A stretch of DNA of 64,000 bases, from contig NZ_CH672395.1 in the NCBI RefSeq assembly GCF_000152985.1, positions 413,849 to 477,848 of the forward strand, written 5' to 3'. Position 1 is the first letter of the stretch. Each line of letters begins with the position of its first letter. The notes under the pieces are model-generated. The model saw only the letters and a list, made by a program, of their open reading frames with translations. It made no database searches and was not told where the DNA came from. A program made the translations under genes and the position numbers. Of this stretch, positions 51,606-60,152 are shown piece after piece. Origin of the DNA: Leeuwenhoekiella blandensis MED217 (GTDB lineage Bacteria; Bacteroidota; Bacteroidia; Flavobacteriales; Flavobacteriaceae).

Positions 51606-54600
51606 ATGTTACAAAAACTGAAAATAGAAAATTTTACAACTCAATCGGGTTATCAATTGGATTTACCATTGAGCTATGAGACCTTTGGTCAGCAATTGGG
51701 TGAAGCTCCCGTAATTCTAGTGAATCACGCTTTAACAGGTAATTCTCACGTAAGCGGCCCAGATGGCTGGTGGAATGAGATCATAGGCGATGATAAGTGT
51801 ATTGACACGCGAAAATACAGCATACTTTCCTTCAATATACCCGGTAATGGTTATGATGGTTTTTTGATCGAAAACTATAAAGAATTTGTTGCGCAAGATG
51901 TTGCACGTGCATTCTTAAGAGGATTGGAGCTTCTTGAGGTCGAATCACTTTTTGCAATTATTGGCGGTTCCCTGGGAGGCGGAATTGGTTGGGAAATGCT
52001 TACGCTTCAGCCGGCAATCACCGCGCATTTTATTCCTGTGGCTTCCGATTGGAAATCTACAGATTGGCTTATTGCAAACTGCCAGATTCAAGAACAAATA
52101 TTGAATAATTCCTCACAGCCAGTTCACGATGCGCGTATGCACGCGATGCTATGTTACCGCACGCCGGAATCGTTTAAGAATAAATTTCAGCGCAGCACCA
52201 ATGAAGATCTCAATATTTTTAATGTTGAGAGTTGGTTGGATCATCACGGCCATAAACTGAAAGATCGCTTTCAAGTTTCTGCTTATAAGTTGATGAATCA
52301 GCTTTTAAAGACGATTGATGTGACGCGTGGTCGTGAAGGCTTCAATGAAATTCTGAGTACAGTTGAGGCTAATATTCACATCATTGGTGTGGATTCTGAT
52401 TTGTTTTTTACGCCTGCGGAAAACAGAGAAACCTACAAGCAACTGGCGCAACATAAAAACAATGTGACCTATGGCGAGATTCATTCGGTGCACGGTCACG
52501 ATGCTTTTTTGATCGAATTTGAGCAACTCGAGCAGCTGTTGTATCCGGTGTTTAGAGAAGATACGGCAAAGCTGAAGATCTTGAAATTCGGTGGAAAATC
52601 TCTCGCAAACGGAAAAGGTCTAGACACGGTTTTAAATATTATTAAATCGAAAGTAGCCAACGGCGAACATATCGCTGCTGTGCTTTCTGCGCGTGGTGGC
52701 GCTACCGATGAATTAGAAGCAATTCTCGAAGCAGCAGCTTCAGGACAAGCGTATAAACATCAGATCGAAGCATTCAAGTCGTATCAACAAAGTGATTTTG
52801 ATGTTGACCTTTCTGAAGAATTTTCAGAACTGCAACGTCTTTTTGATGGCGTCGCACTTTTAGGCGATTACAGTAAAAAAGTGAAAGATGAGGTGCTGTC
52901 TTTTGGGGAGTTGATCTCGGTAAAAACAGTGACGCATTTATTGCAAAAAGCTGGTATAAAAGCGCAGTTTACAGATTCGCGTAAGCTTATAAAAACCAAC
53001 GGCGTTTTTGGTAATGCGCAGCCTAACGACAAGCTTTCTAAAGAGCAAGTGGTAAAACACTTCACTAAATATAACGGCGATACGGTAAATATTGTAACCG
53101 GTTTTATCGCTAGTGATGATAATAATCAAACCACCACGTTGGGCCGTAACGGAAGCAATTATACCGCTTCTTTGCTTGCTAATTATTTAGATGCCGGCGA
53201 ACTTCAAAATTACACGCACGTTGATGGGATTTTCACAGCAAATCCAGACTTGGTTCCGGGAGCGCAGAAGATCGAACGATTGACGTATAGTGAGGCAAAC
53301 GAACTCGCAAATTTTGGTACTTCGGTATTGCATGCGAAGACGATTATTCCGCTAATTGAAAAGAATATTCCGCTACGTATTTTAAATACGTTCAATGCTG
53401 ATGACAGCGGAACTTTGATCACCGCTCAAGAAGAAAAAGAAGGAATTAAATCGCTTTCTGTTTTAAGCGAAATGGCGTTGATCAACCTGGAAGGACGCGG
53501 ACTCCTTGGAAAAGTGGGTGTTGATGCGCGTATTTTCAGAGCTCTTGGAAACAGCGGAGTGAGTGTAAGCATCATTGCGCAGGGGTCTTCTGAGCGAGGC
53601 ATTGGTCTTGTGGTTGAAGCAAAACAAGCGCAATTGGCGATTTCCGCTTTGCGTTTTGAGTTTGAAGCTGATTTTCACAATCAGGATGTGAACCGTATCG
53701 AAATTATTGACGAAGTAGCGGTGATCTCGATTGTAGGGCAGGATTTGAGCAGTTTCCATAAACCGTATAGCGAACTTATCAAAAACGGAATTGTGCCGTT
53801 GTTATTCAACAACACCGTGACCGGTAAAAACGTGAGTGTGGTGGTGCGCAAACCGCAGTTGACCAAAGCTTTAAACGTGGTGCACGGTGAGATTTTTGGG
53901 ATTGCTAAAAAGATCAATATTGCGATTTTCGGTCACGGCTTGGTTGGCGGAACTTTGATAGATCAGATCGTTGCTTCGGCGGCAGCAATTCAAGATCGTA
54001 AGGGCATCGCGCTGAATATTTTTGCGGTAGCCAATTCAAAGAAAATTTTGTTCGACAAAGACGGCGTTTCAGAATCCTGGAAAACCGATTTTGATGCTCA
54101 AGCTTCAGAAGGCGGTATTCACGAAGTTATCGCTTTCGCGAAAGCAAATCATCTGGCCAACTTGATCGCGATCGATAATACGGCGAGTGCAACTTTTATC
54201 AAAAATTATATTGATCTGGCCAAAAATGGTTTTGATCTGGTTTCGTCAAACAAGATTGCCAATACGGTCGAGTTTGACTTTTACCAAAAACTGCGTCGGG
54301 TGTTGGATGAAAATAACAAGCGCTATTTGTATGAGACCAACGTAGGTGCCGGACTTCCTTTGATTGACACGATTAGGTTGTTGCATCTTTCCGGAGATAA
54401 TATTACCCGCATTAAGGGAGTGTTTAGTGGTTCGTTGAGTTATTTATTCAACACCTTTTCTGTGGAAGATAAATCTTTTTCAGAGGTGCTTCAGGAAGCG
54501 ATTGACAAAGGATTTACAGAGCCTGATCCGCGTGAAGATTTGGGCGGAAATGATGTAGGACGTAAATTATTGATCTTGGCTCGGGAACTAGACTTGCATA

Positions 54601-54989
54601 AAGAATTTAGCGATGTGCAGATCGAAAATTTAATTCCAGAGCCGTTGCGTGAAGGAGCTGCTTCAGATTTCTTAGGAAGATTAAAAGAGTTAGATCCGGT
54701 TTTTGAAGCACGTAAAAAAGCCTTAAAAGAAGGCGAAGTTCTGCGTTATGTTGGCGACCTTTACGGTGATTTATCTCAGGAAGACGGCGGTGCGCTCGAA
54801 GTAAAATTGGTGACCGTTTCAAAAAACTCCGCTTTAGGCCAGGTAAAAGGCAGCGACAGTATTTTTGAGATTTACACTGAATCTTATGGCGAAAATCCGC
54901 TAGTGATTCAAGGAGCCGGAGCCGGTGCGGCAGTTACAGCACGAGGGGTTTTTGGAGATATTTTAAAACTCGCAGAACGAAATAGTTAG
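51606..54989 (+). CDS. Trifunctional fusion: MetX-like homoserine O-acetyltransferase, aspartokinase and homoserine dehydrogenase
   Basis: The 1127-residue cytoplasmic protein joins three enzymes. Residues 1-320 are an alpha/beta hydrolase of MetX type, with Ser122 in GGSLGGG, Asp265 in VDSDLFF and His298 in HGHDAFL. Residues about 324-765 are aspartokinase (LKFGGKSLANG, then a TLGRNGSNYTA segment and ACT-type regulatory strands). Residues about 770-1127 are homoserine dehydrogenase (IAIFGHGLVGG, later KGVFSGSLSYLFNTF and EPDPREDLGGNDVGRK). It would take aspartate to O-acetylhomoserine with only the semialdehyde dehydrogenase step supplied in trans. The SAM-I riboswitch precedes it and metZ follows. 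Such fusions occur in flavobacteria, but the acetyltransferase domain is shorter than free MetX. Confidence 0.9.
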   Translation: MLQKLKIENFTTQSGYQLDLPLSYETFGQQLGEAPVILVNHALTGNSHVSGPDGWWNEIIGDDKCIDTRKYSILSFNIPGNGYDGFLIENYKEFVAQDVARAFLRGLELLEVESLFAIIGGSLGGGIGWEMLTLQPAITAHFIPVASDWKSTDWLIANCQIQEQILNNSSQPVHDARMHAMLCYRTPESFKNKFQRSTNEDLNIFNVESWLDHHGHKLKDRFQVSAYKLMNQLLKTIDVTRGREGFNEILSTVEANIHIIGVDSDLFFTPAENRETYKQLAQHKNNVTYGEIHSVHGHDAFLIEFEQLEQLLYPVFREDTAKLKILKFGGKSLANGKGLDTVLNIIKSKVANGEHIAAVLSARGGATDELEAILEAAASGQAYKHQIEAFKSYQQSDFDVDLSEEFSELQRLFDGVALLGDYSKKVKDEVLSFGELISVKTVTHLLQKAGIKAQFTDSRKLIKTNGVFGNAQPNDKLSKEQVVKHFTKYNGDTVNIVTGFIASDDNNQTTTLGRNGSNYTASLLANYLDAGELQNYTHVDGIFTANPDLVPGAQKIERLTYSEANELANFGTSVLHAKTIIPLIEKNIPLRILNTFNADDSGTLITAQEEKEGIKSLSVLSEMALINLEGRGLLGKVGVDARIFRALGNSGVSVSIIAQGSSERGIGLVVEAKQAQLAISALRFEFEADFHNQDVNRIEIIDEVAVISIVGQDLSSFHKPYSELIKNGIVPLLFNNTVTGKNVSVVVRKPQLTKALNVVHGEIFGIAKKINIAIFGHGLVGGTLIDQIVASAAAIQDRKGIALNIFAVANSKKILFDKDGVSESWKTDFDAQASEGGIHEVIAFAKANHLANLIAIDNTASATFIKNYIDLAKNGFDLVSSNKIANTVEFDFYQKLRRVLDENNKRYLYETNVGAGLPLIDTIRLLHLSGDNITRIKGVFSGSLSYLFNTFSVEDKSFSEVLQEAIDKGFTEPDPREDLGGNDVGRKLLILARELDLHKEFSDVQIENLIPEPLREGAASDFLGRLKELDPVFEARKKALKEGEVLRYVGDLYGDLSQEDGGALEVKLVTVSKNSALGQVKGSDSIFEIYTESYGENPLVIQGAGAGAAVTARGVFGDILKLAERNS

Positions 54990-55005
54990 TAAAAATTATA
55001 AAAAG

Positions 55006-55428
55006 ATGAAAGTAACACTCGAACGTAAAAACAACGATTATTTGTTTGAAGCTAAAGGTGCTTCGGGTAACTCGGTAATGATCGATAACAAAACTGTAGA
55101 TGAAGTAAAAGGCAGCAGCCCTATGGAGCTTTTGTTGATGGGTGTTGGCGGCTGCAGTGCGATCGATATTATTTCGATTTTGAAAAAGCAAAAACTCGAG
55201 ATCGACTCGTATAAAGTGGAGGTTGAAGGAGACCGAAAAGAGGTAGGTCAGGCAAAGCCGTTTAGTGCGATGCGAGTACATGTGTATCTTGAGGGGGATA
55301 TTCCGCCGGCAAAAGCTTTACGCGCAGCTCAACTTAGTTTTGAAAAATACTGTTCTGTTTCTATCACACTCCAGGCAGGTGTTGAAGTGACTTACAAAGT
55401 GTTTTTAAACGGGGAAGAAGTGGAATAG
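55006..55428 (+). CDS. OsmC/Ohr-family protein
   Basis: The 140-residue protein has the OsmC fold, whose members reduce organic hydroperoxides. The two active cysteines lie in GVGGCSAIDIISIL and EKYCSVSITLQ. It follows the fusion gene by 16 bases and precedes metZ, a position often seen in flavobacterial methionine clusters. The link to methionine synthesis is not understood; protection of thiol intermediates is a guess. Confidence 0.9.
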   Translation: MKVTLERKNNDYLFEAKGASGNSVMIDNKTVDEVKGSSPMELLLMGVGGCSAIDIISILKKQKLEIDSYKVEVEGDRKEVGQAKPFSAMRVHVYLEGDIPPAKALRAAQLSFEKYCSVSITLQAGVEVTYKVFLNGEEVE

Positions 55429-55612
55429 ATCTGAGATCTAAGACTTGAGATTTTAGAATAAAGAAATAAGAATAGAGAGGAAAGAAGTGTATGATAGCGA
55501 TACAGCTTTGAACCTCTCAATAATTAAGAAAATAATTCCAGATTTTAAACAACGCATTTGAGCATAAAAGTACATCTCAAATCTATCGTCTAAAGTCTAA
55601 CATCTAAATGCA

Positions 55613-56779
55613 ATGAGTAAACATTTTGAAACCGAAGCGATACGTACGCAATTGAACCGAAGCGAATTTTTGGAGCATTCTGTGCCACTTTATTTGACTT
55701 CAAGTTTTGTATTTGAAGATGCTGAAGATATGCGTGCTTCCTTCACAGAAGAAAAGGAGCGTAATATTTACAGCCGTTTTACCAATCCTAACACCAGCGA
55801 ATTTGTAGACAAAATTTGCAAGATGGAAGGAGCTGAAAGCGGTTATGCATTTGCGACTGGTATGGCAGCGGTTTTTTCAACCTTTGCGGCACTTTTAAAT
55901 AGTGGAGATCACGTGGTTTCAGCACGTTCGGTTTTTGGGTCTACACATGCGTTATTCACTAAATTTCTCCCAAAATGGAATATTGAAACCTCGTATTTCA
56001 AAGTGGATGAAGTCGATCAAGTAGAAAGCTTAATTAAACCGGAAACCAAAATTCTTTACGTAGAATCGCCTACAAACCCTGGTTGTGATGTTTTAGATCT
56101 TGAGCATTTAGGAAATCTTGCCAAGAAGCACACCCTTATTTTTGTGGTGGATAACTGTTTTGCGACACCGTATTTGCAACAACCAATCAAATTTGGAGCA
56201 GATATTGTGATCCATTCAGCTACAAAAATGATCGATGGGCAAGGGCGTGTACTTGGAGGTGTAAGTGTAGGCCGTGCCGATTTGATCAGAGAGATCTATT
56301 TGTTTGCACGTAACACAGGACCGGCGATGTCTCCTTTTAACGCTTGGGTACTTTCAAAAAGTTTGGAAACACTACACGTTAGAGCAGATCGCCACTGTGA
56401 GAATGCATTAAAAGTAGCCGAATTTTTAGAAGGTCACGATAAAGTGAATTTGGTGAAATATCCATTCTTAAAGTCACATCCTCAGTATGAAGTCGCTAAA
56501 AAGCAAATGCGCCACGGAGGAAACATCGTTGCTTTTAAAGTAAAAGGCGGAATCGATGCTGGGCGCAAGTTTTTAAATGCGATAAAAATGTGTTCGCTTT
56601 CTGCAAACTTAGGCGACACGCGTACGATTGTGACGCACCCTGCATCTACAACACACAGTAAATTGGCTGAAGAAGACAGGCTTGAAGTTGGGATCACAGA
56701 TGGTCTGGTGCGTTGTTCGGTTGGTCTAGAGCACGTAGAAGATGTGATCGCAGACCTTGACCAAGCATTGAACGCTTAG
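55613..56779 (+). CDS. metZ: O-acyl-homoserine sulfhydrylase (Cys/Met metabolism PLP enzyme)
   Basis: The 388-residue enzyme adds sulfide to O-acetyl- or O-succinylhomoserine to give homocysteine. The PLP site is SATKMIDGQGRVLGG, with YSRFTNPNTSEFVDKI, SVFGSTHALF and THPASTTHSKLAEEDR as family motifs. The MetZ branch is suggested by the DGQGR segment; cystathionine gamma-synthase activity cannot be excluded. With the acetylating fusion upstream, O-acetylhomoserine is the probable substrate. Ahead of it are about 180 bases without a gene, AT-rich and with no clear terminator. Confidence 0.88.
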   Translation: MSKHFETEAIRTQLNRSEFLEHSVPLYLTSSFVFEDAEDMRASFTEEKERNIYSRFTNPNTSEFVDKICKMEGAESGYAFATGMAAVFSTFAALLNSGDHVVSARSVFGSTHALFTKFLPKWNIETSYFKVDEVDQVESLIKPETKILYVESPTNPGCDVLDLEHLGNLAKKHTLIFVVDNCFATPYLQQPIKFGADIVIHSATKMIDGQGRVLGGVSVGRADLIREIYLFARNTGPAMSPFNAWVLSKSLETLHVRADRHCENALKVAEFLEGHDKVNLVKYPFLKSHPQYEVAKKQMRHGGNIVAFKVKGGIDAGRKFLNAIKMCSLSANLGDTRTIVTHPASTTHSKLAEEDRLEVGITDGLVRCSVGLEHVEDVIADLDQALNA

Positions 56780-56808
56780 AATTATAACTTTTTGCATACA
56801 TTTAGCCC

Positions 56809-57222
56809 GTGTTATCTAAGAAAACAAAATACGGTCTTAAGGCGCTTGCCTATGTTGCAAAGCACAAAGGGGAAGATCCTGTGCAGATAGGAGCCATTGC
56901 CAAAAGCGAAAATATCTCTCAGAAATTTCTCGAGAGTATTATGCTCACCTTGCGTAAAGCCGGTTTTTTAGGTAGCAAAAAAGGTAAAGGTGGCGGTTAC
57001 TATCTGCGCAGACAACCTGAAGAAATCAAGATGGTTGAGGTCATGCGTATACTGGAAGGGCCGGTTTCTATGGTGCCTTGTGTAAGTCTTAATTTCTATG
57101 AAAAATGTGATGATTGCCCTGATGAAACGACGTGTTCGGTACACAGTCTTATGGTGCAATTAAGAGACAGTAATCTGGCAGTTTTAAATAAAAACACGCT
57201 AGCCGACCTTATTGCTGAGTAA
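56809..57222 (+). CDS. Rrf2-family transcriptional regulator
   Basis: The 137-residue protein starts at GTG 56809, the only start that keeps the full N-terminal helix (LSKKTKYGLKAL). It has a winged helix with KGKGGGYYLRRQPEEI and a cysteine cluster C91, C100, C103 and C109 (FYEKCDDCPDETTC), which in IscR-like members binds an iron-sulfur cluster. CymR-like members of the same family sense cysteine supply. It stands between metZ and the sulfite-reductase genes, so it is the likely reader of the 23-bp palindromes upstream of these genes. Confidence 0.9.
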   Translation: MLSKKTKYGLKALAYVAKHKGEDPVQIGAIAKSENISQKFLESIMLTLRKAGFLGSKKGKGGGYYLRRQPEEIKMVEVMRILEGPVSMVPCVSLNFYEKCDDCPDETTCSVHSLMVQLRDSNLAVLNKNTLADLIAE

Positions 57223-57284
57223 TTCAGAAGATTTGGCTTAAATGCTGAAAATCACTTAAAAATTTCAAAAAACTAAGAAAAGAT

Positions 57285-57315
57285 TTGGTCGGGAAGTATG
57301 GTAAGTATACTTTTG
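57285..57315 (+). promoter_or_regulatory. Promoter of the cysH-like gene
   Basis: TTG at 57285-57287, 20 bases, then TACTTTTG at 57308-57315, both perfect for the Bacteroidota consensus. The palindromic operator begins seven bases after the second element and would cover the transcription start. Confidence 0.65.
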
Positions 57316-57321
57316 CTTTAT

Positions 57322-57344
57322 AATCCTAGTATTCCGATAGGATT
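57322..57344. promoter_or_regulatory. Palindromic operator 1 (candidate Rrf2 site)
   Basis: AATCCTA-GTATTCCGA-TAGGATT: 7-bp arms, ten bases centre to centre apart from the spacer of nine bases. The arms and the CCGA core recur in operator 2. It sits at the predicted transcription start of the cysH-like gene, a place suited to repression. Confidence 0.65.
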
Positions 57345-57357
57345 TAAATAATAAATT

Positions 57358-57987
57358 ATGACAGACGATCAACTTTTATATATCAAGGCTCATTTAGATG
57401 AATATAATGAGATGCTAAGAGATAAAGGTCCTGAACATATTATTAGGTTCATTTTGAGTAGTTCAAAAAGACCTATTTTGACAAGCAATTTTGGTCCATA
57501 CTCCGCAAGTTTGATTCACGCTGTGTCAAAACAAAGGAATGGTATACCACTTATTTGGTGCGATACAGGTTTTAATACGCAGCAAACTTTAAATTTTGCT
57601 AAACGTATAGAACAATCATTACCCATTGATCTAAAAAGGTATAAGCCAAGTAAAAAATATAGTGAAAGTGAGTTACCCTCAGAATCTGGAGAGGCTTTTC
57701 AAAATTTCGTTAATGATGTAAAGTTGGAGCCTTTTAAACGAGCGTTGGCAGAACATAATCCAGATGTTTGGTTTACAAACATCCGGAGAGGTCAAACTGC
57801 TTATCGGGATACGTTAGATATATTGAGTCTTACCAGTGATGGGATTTTAAAGGTTAGTCCATTTTATTTTTGGACTGATACAGAATTGAGAGGTTATTTA
57901 AGTCAATTTAATTTACCCAATGAGTTTATCTACTTTGATCCAACGAAACCAAAGTCAAACTTGGAATGTGGTATACAGTTTAAATAA
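57358..57987 (+). CDS. cysH: PAPS/APS reductase-family protein (CysH-like)
   Basis: The 209-residue protein is related to phosphoadenylyl-sulfate reductase, which makes sulfite. It has the family order LTSNFGPYSASLIHAV, PLIWCDTGFNTQQT, the binding loop NIRRGQTAYRD, SPFYFWTD and the catalytic cysteine in the tail ECGIQFK (Cys204). It lacks the CC...CxxC iron-sulfur motif of APS reductases, so PAPS is the expected substrate. By eye it is more AT-rich than its neighbours. CysD and CysN, which often follow cysH, are absent here. Both ends are near copies of the operator. Confidence 0.82.
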   Translation: MTDDQLLYIKAHLDEYNEMLRDKGPEHIIRFILSSSKRPILTSNFGPYSASLIHAVSKQRNGIPLIWCDTGFNTQQTLNFAKRIEQSLPIDLKRYKPSKKYSESELPSESGEAFQNFVNDVKLEPFKRALAEHNPDVWFTNIRRGQTAYRDTLDILSLTSDGILKVSPFYFWTDTELRGYLSQFNLPNEFIYFDPTKPKSNLECGIQFK

Positions 57988-58000
57988 TTTTTTATCTATA

Positions 58001-58023
58001 AATCCTATTTTTCCGATAGGATT
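58001..58023. promoter_or_regulatory. Palindromic operator 2 (candidate Rrf2 site)
   Basis: AATCCTA-TTTTTCCGA-TAGGATT, with the same arms and the same CCGA core as operator 1, 32 bases before the sulfite reductase ATG. No perfect TAnnTTTG element is seen next to it, so it could act as a road block or cover a weak promoter. Confidence 0.65.
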
Positions 58024-58055
58024 AAAATGAATTAGAATTTTAAAAAATAAAAGCT

Positions 58056-60152
58056 ATGCAAAGCTTCAGAACAGAAATAGAGAATCCGGTTGTAGAACGC
58101 GACATTATCGAGCTTGAGAAAAAAATCAAACTCTTTAAGGATGGGAAGGTTGATGAGGAACGTTTTAGAAGTCTACGTTTGGCGCGTGGAGTTTACGGTC
58201 AGCGTCAGGAAGGTGTTCAAATGATACGTATCAAGTTGCCTTATGGTAAAGTAACCAGCGATCAGCTTTTGCGTATAGCAGACGTTTCTGATGAGTATTC
58301 TCGAGGCAAATTGCACATTACTACACGTCAGGATATTCAAATTCACTATGTGAGTCTCGATCGTACTCCAGAGTTATGGGCCGAGTTAGAGAAAAGTGAT
58401 GTAACCCTTCGTGAAGCCTGTGGAAATACCGTGCGTAACGTTACAGCGAGCCCAGACGCCGGGATACATCCCGATGAAGCTTTTGATGCGACACCTTACG
58501 CGCACGCCACATTTCAGTTTTTCTTGCGTAATCCTATTTGCCAGGAAATGGGTAGAAAGTTTAAAATGTCTTTTTCATCAACAGATGATGATTCGGCATT
58601 GGCTTTCATTCACGATTTAGGATTCATCCCAAAAATCAAAGATGGCGAAAAAGGTTTCAAAGTTATGCTGGGTGGTGGCTTGGGTTCACAACCGCGTCAC
58701 GCCGATGTGTTGACCGATTTTCTTCCGGTGAACGAGCTTATTCCAACTATAGAAGGAGTGTTGCGAGTGTTTGATCGCCACGGGGAACGTAATCGCAGAT
58801 TGAAGGCGCGTATGAAATTCCTCATCAAAGATTTAGGTCTTGACGGATTTATGGCTTTGGTGGACGAAGAGAAAAAAGCGCTTTCTTATAAAACCTATGA
58901 GATTGATACTTCAGAATATGAAAAGCCAATTACTGCGCCTGTAACCGAAGCACCGCAAGTTGAAATCGAAGATGCTAAAGCTTTTGAAGCTTGGAAGGCG
59001 ACTAACGTATTTCAGCAAAAACAAGATGGCTTGTATGCGATTGGAATTAAAGTGCGTTTAGGAGATTTTTCTACGGAAAAAGCACGTGCTTTAGCAGGCT
59101 TGATCAAGAAATACGGAGGAGACGAATTGCGTCTAACGCTGCGTCAAAATATTCTGCTAAGACATATACCGGAAGGGGCAATTCCATTTTTCTACTCACA
59201 ACTAGCCAACCTAGGTTTTGCCCGCCCGGGATATGAAACGACAACAGACATTACTGCGTGTCCCGGTACTGATACCTGTAACTTAGGGATTGCAAGTAGT
59301 ACCGGTATCGCAGATAAATTAGAAGATGTTCTGGTTGAAGAATATCCAGAATATCTGAATAATAAAGAAGTGACCATAAAGATCAGTGGGTGTATGAATG
59401 CCTGCGGACAGCATAATATGGCTCATATTGGTTTTCAAGGGATGTCTGTGCGCACGCCAGAAAAATTGGTAGCTCCTGCGCTTCAGGTGCTCTTGGGCGG
59501 TGGTGTTTTAGGTAATGGCGACGGGCGTTTTGCCGATAAAGTAATCAAAATACCTAGTAAACGTGGTCCACAAGCCTTACGTGCAATTCTAGATGATTAC
59601 AAGGCAAATGCCGGAGATTTGGACTTCCTAAGCTATTATGATGAAAAAGGACAGCGTTATTTTTATGATTTCCTAAAGCCACTTTCTGAAACTGATAATC
59701 TAGTAGAATCTGACTTTGTAGACTGGGGGAATGACGAGAAATACATTCAGGAAGTAGGCGTTGGTGAGTGTGCCGGAGTCGTGATCGACTTGGTACAAAC
59801 CTTACTTCTTGAAGCAAAGGATAAAGTTGGTAGCGCTATCGAAGCTTTTGAAGAACAGAAATGGGCAGATAGTATTTATCATACCTATGCAGGTTTTGTA
59901 AATGGCGCAAAGGCGATTTTACTTTCAGAAAATGTGAAGACCAATACACAAGCCAACATTATAGCAGAGTTTGATAAAACCTTTGGCGAAGATGCAGCCC
60001 TTAAAACGGAAACTTCATTTGCCGACTTAGTGTATCAAATTCAAAACAATGAACCTACACAAGAATTTGCAGAAGCGTATTTAGCAGATGCAAATGCCTT
60101 TTTTACGCGTGTAGATGCCTTCAGAAAAAAACAATTAGCAGATGCCAATTAA
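58056..60152 (+). CDS. Sulfite/nitrite reductase hemoprotein with C-terminal HEPN-like extension
   Basis: The 698-residue enzyme has the siroheme and 4Fe-4S ligands C402-x5-C408 (CPGTDTC) and C446-x3-C450 (CMNAC), and two-fold related ferredoxin-like halves. TTRQDIQIHYV and TLRQNILLRHIP are the substrate arginine regions in the two halves. It reduces sulfite (or nitrite) to sulfide (or ammonia). The last 140 residues form a helical HEPN-like domain usual in flavobacterial members. The context of cysH, siroheme genes and metZ argues for sulfite. It overlaps cobA by 11 bases. Confidence 0.92.
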   Translation: MQSFRTEIENPVVERDIIELEKKIKLFKDGKVDEERFRSLRLARGVYGQRQEGVQMIRIKLPYGKVTSDQLLRIADVSDEYSRGKLHITTRQDIQIHYVSLDRTPELWAELEKSDVTLREACGNTVRNVTASPDAGIHPDEAFDATPYAHATFQFFLRNPICQEMGRKFKMSFSSTDDDSALAFIHDLGFIPKIKDGEKGFKVMLGGGLGSQPRHADVLTDFLPVNELIPTIEGVLRVFDRHGERNRRLKARMKFLIKDLGLDGFMALVDEEKKALSYKTYEIDTSEYEKPITAPVTEAPQVEIEDAKAFEAWKATNVFQQKQDGLYAIGIKVRLGDFSTEKARALAGLIKKYGGDELRLTLRQNILLRHIPEGAIPFFYSQLANLGFARPGYETTTDITACPGTDTCNLGIASSTGIADKLEDVLVEEYPEYLNNKEVTIKISGCMNACGQHNMAHIGFQGMSVRTPEKLVAPALQVLLGGGVLGNGDGRFADKVIKIPSKRGPQALRAILDDYKANAGDLDFLSYYDEKGQRYFYDFLKPLSETDNLVESDFVDWGNDEKYIQEVGVGECAGVVIDLVQTLLLEAKDKVGSAIEAFEEQKWADSIYHTYAGFVNGAKAILLSENVKTNTQANIIAEFDKTFGEDAALKTETSFADLVYQIQNNEPTQEFAEAYLADANAFFTRVDAFRKKQLADAN

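Noticed and set aside
53463-53759. Open frame antisense to the trifunctional fusion
   Set aside because: It overlaps the middle of a conserved aspartokinase regulatory segment and shows no family features.
55429-55612. Regulatory RNA or small gene between osmC and metZ
   Set aside because: Apart from short AGATCT repeats near 55430 there is no conserved motif, hairpin with T run or open frame.
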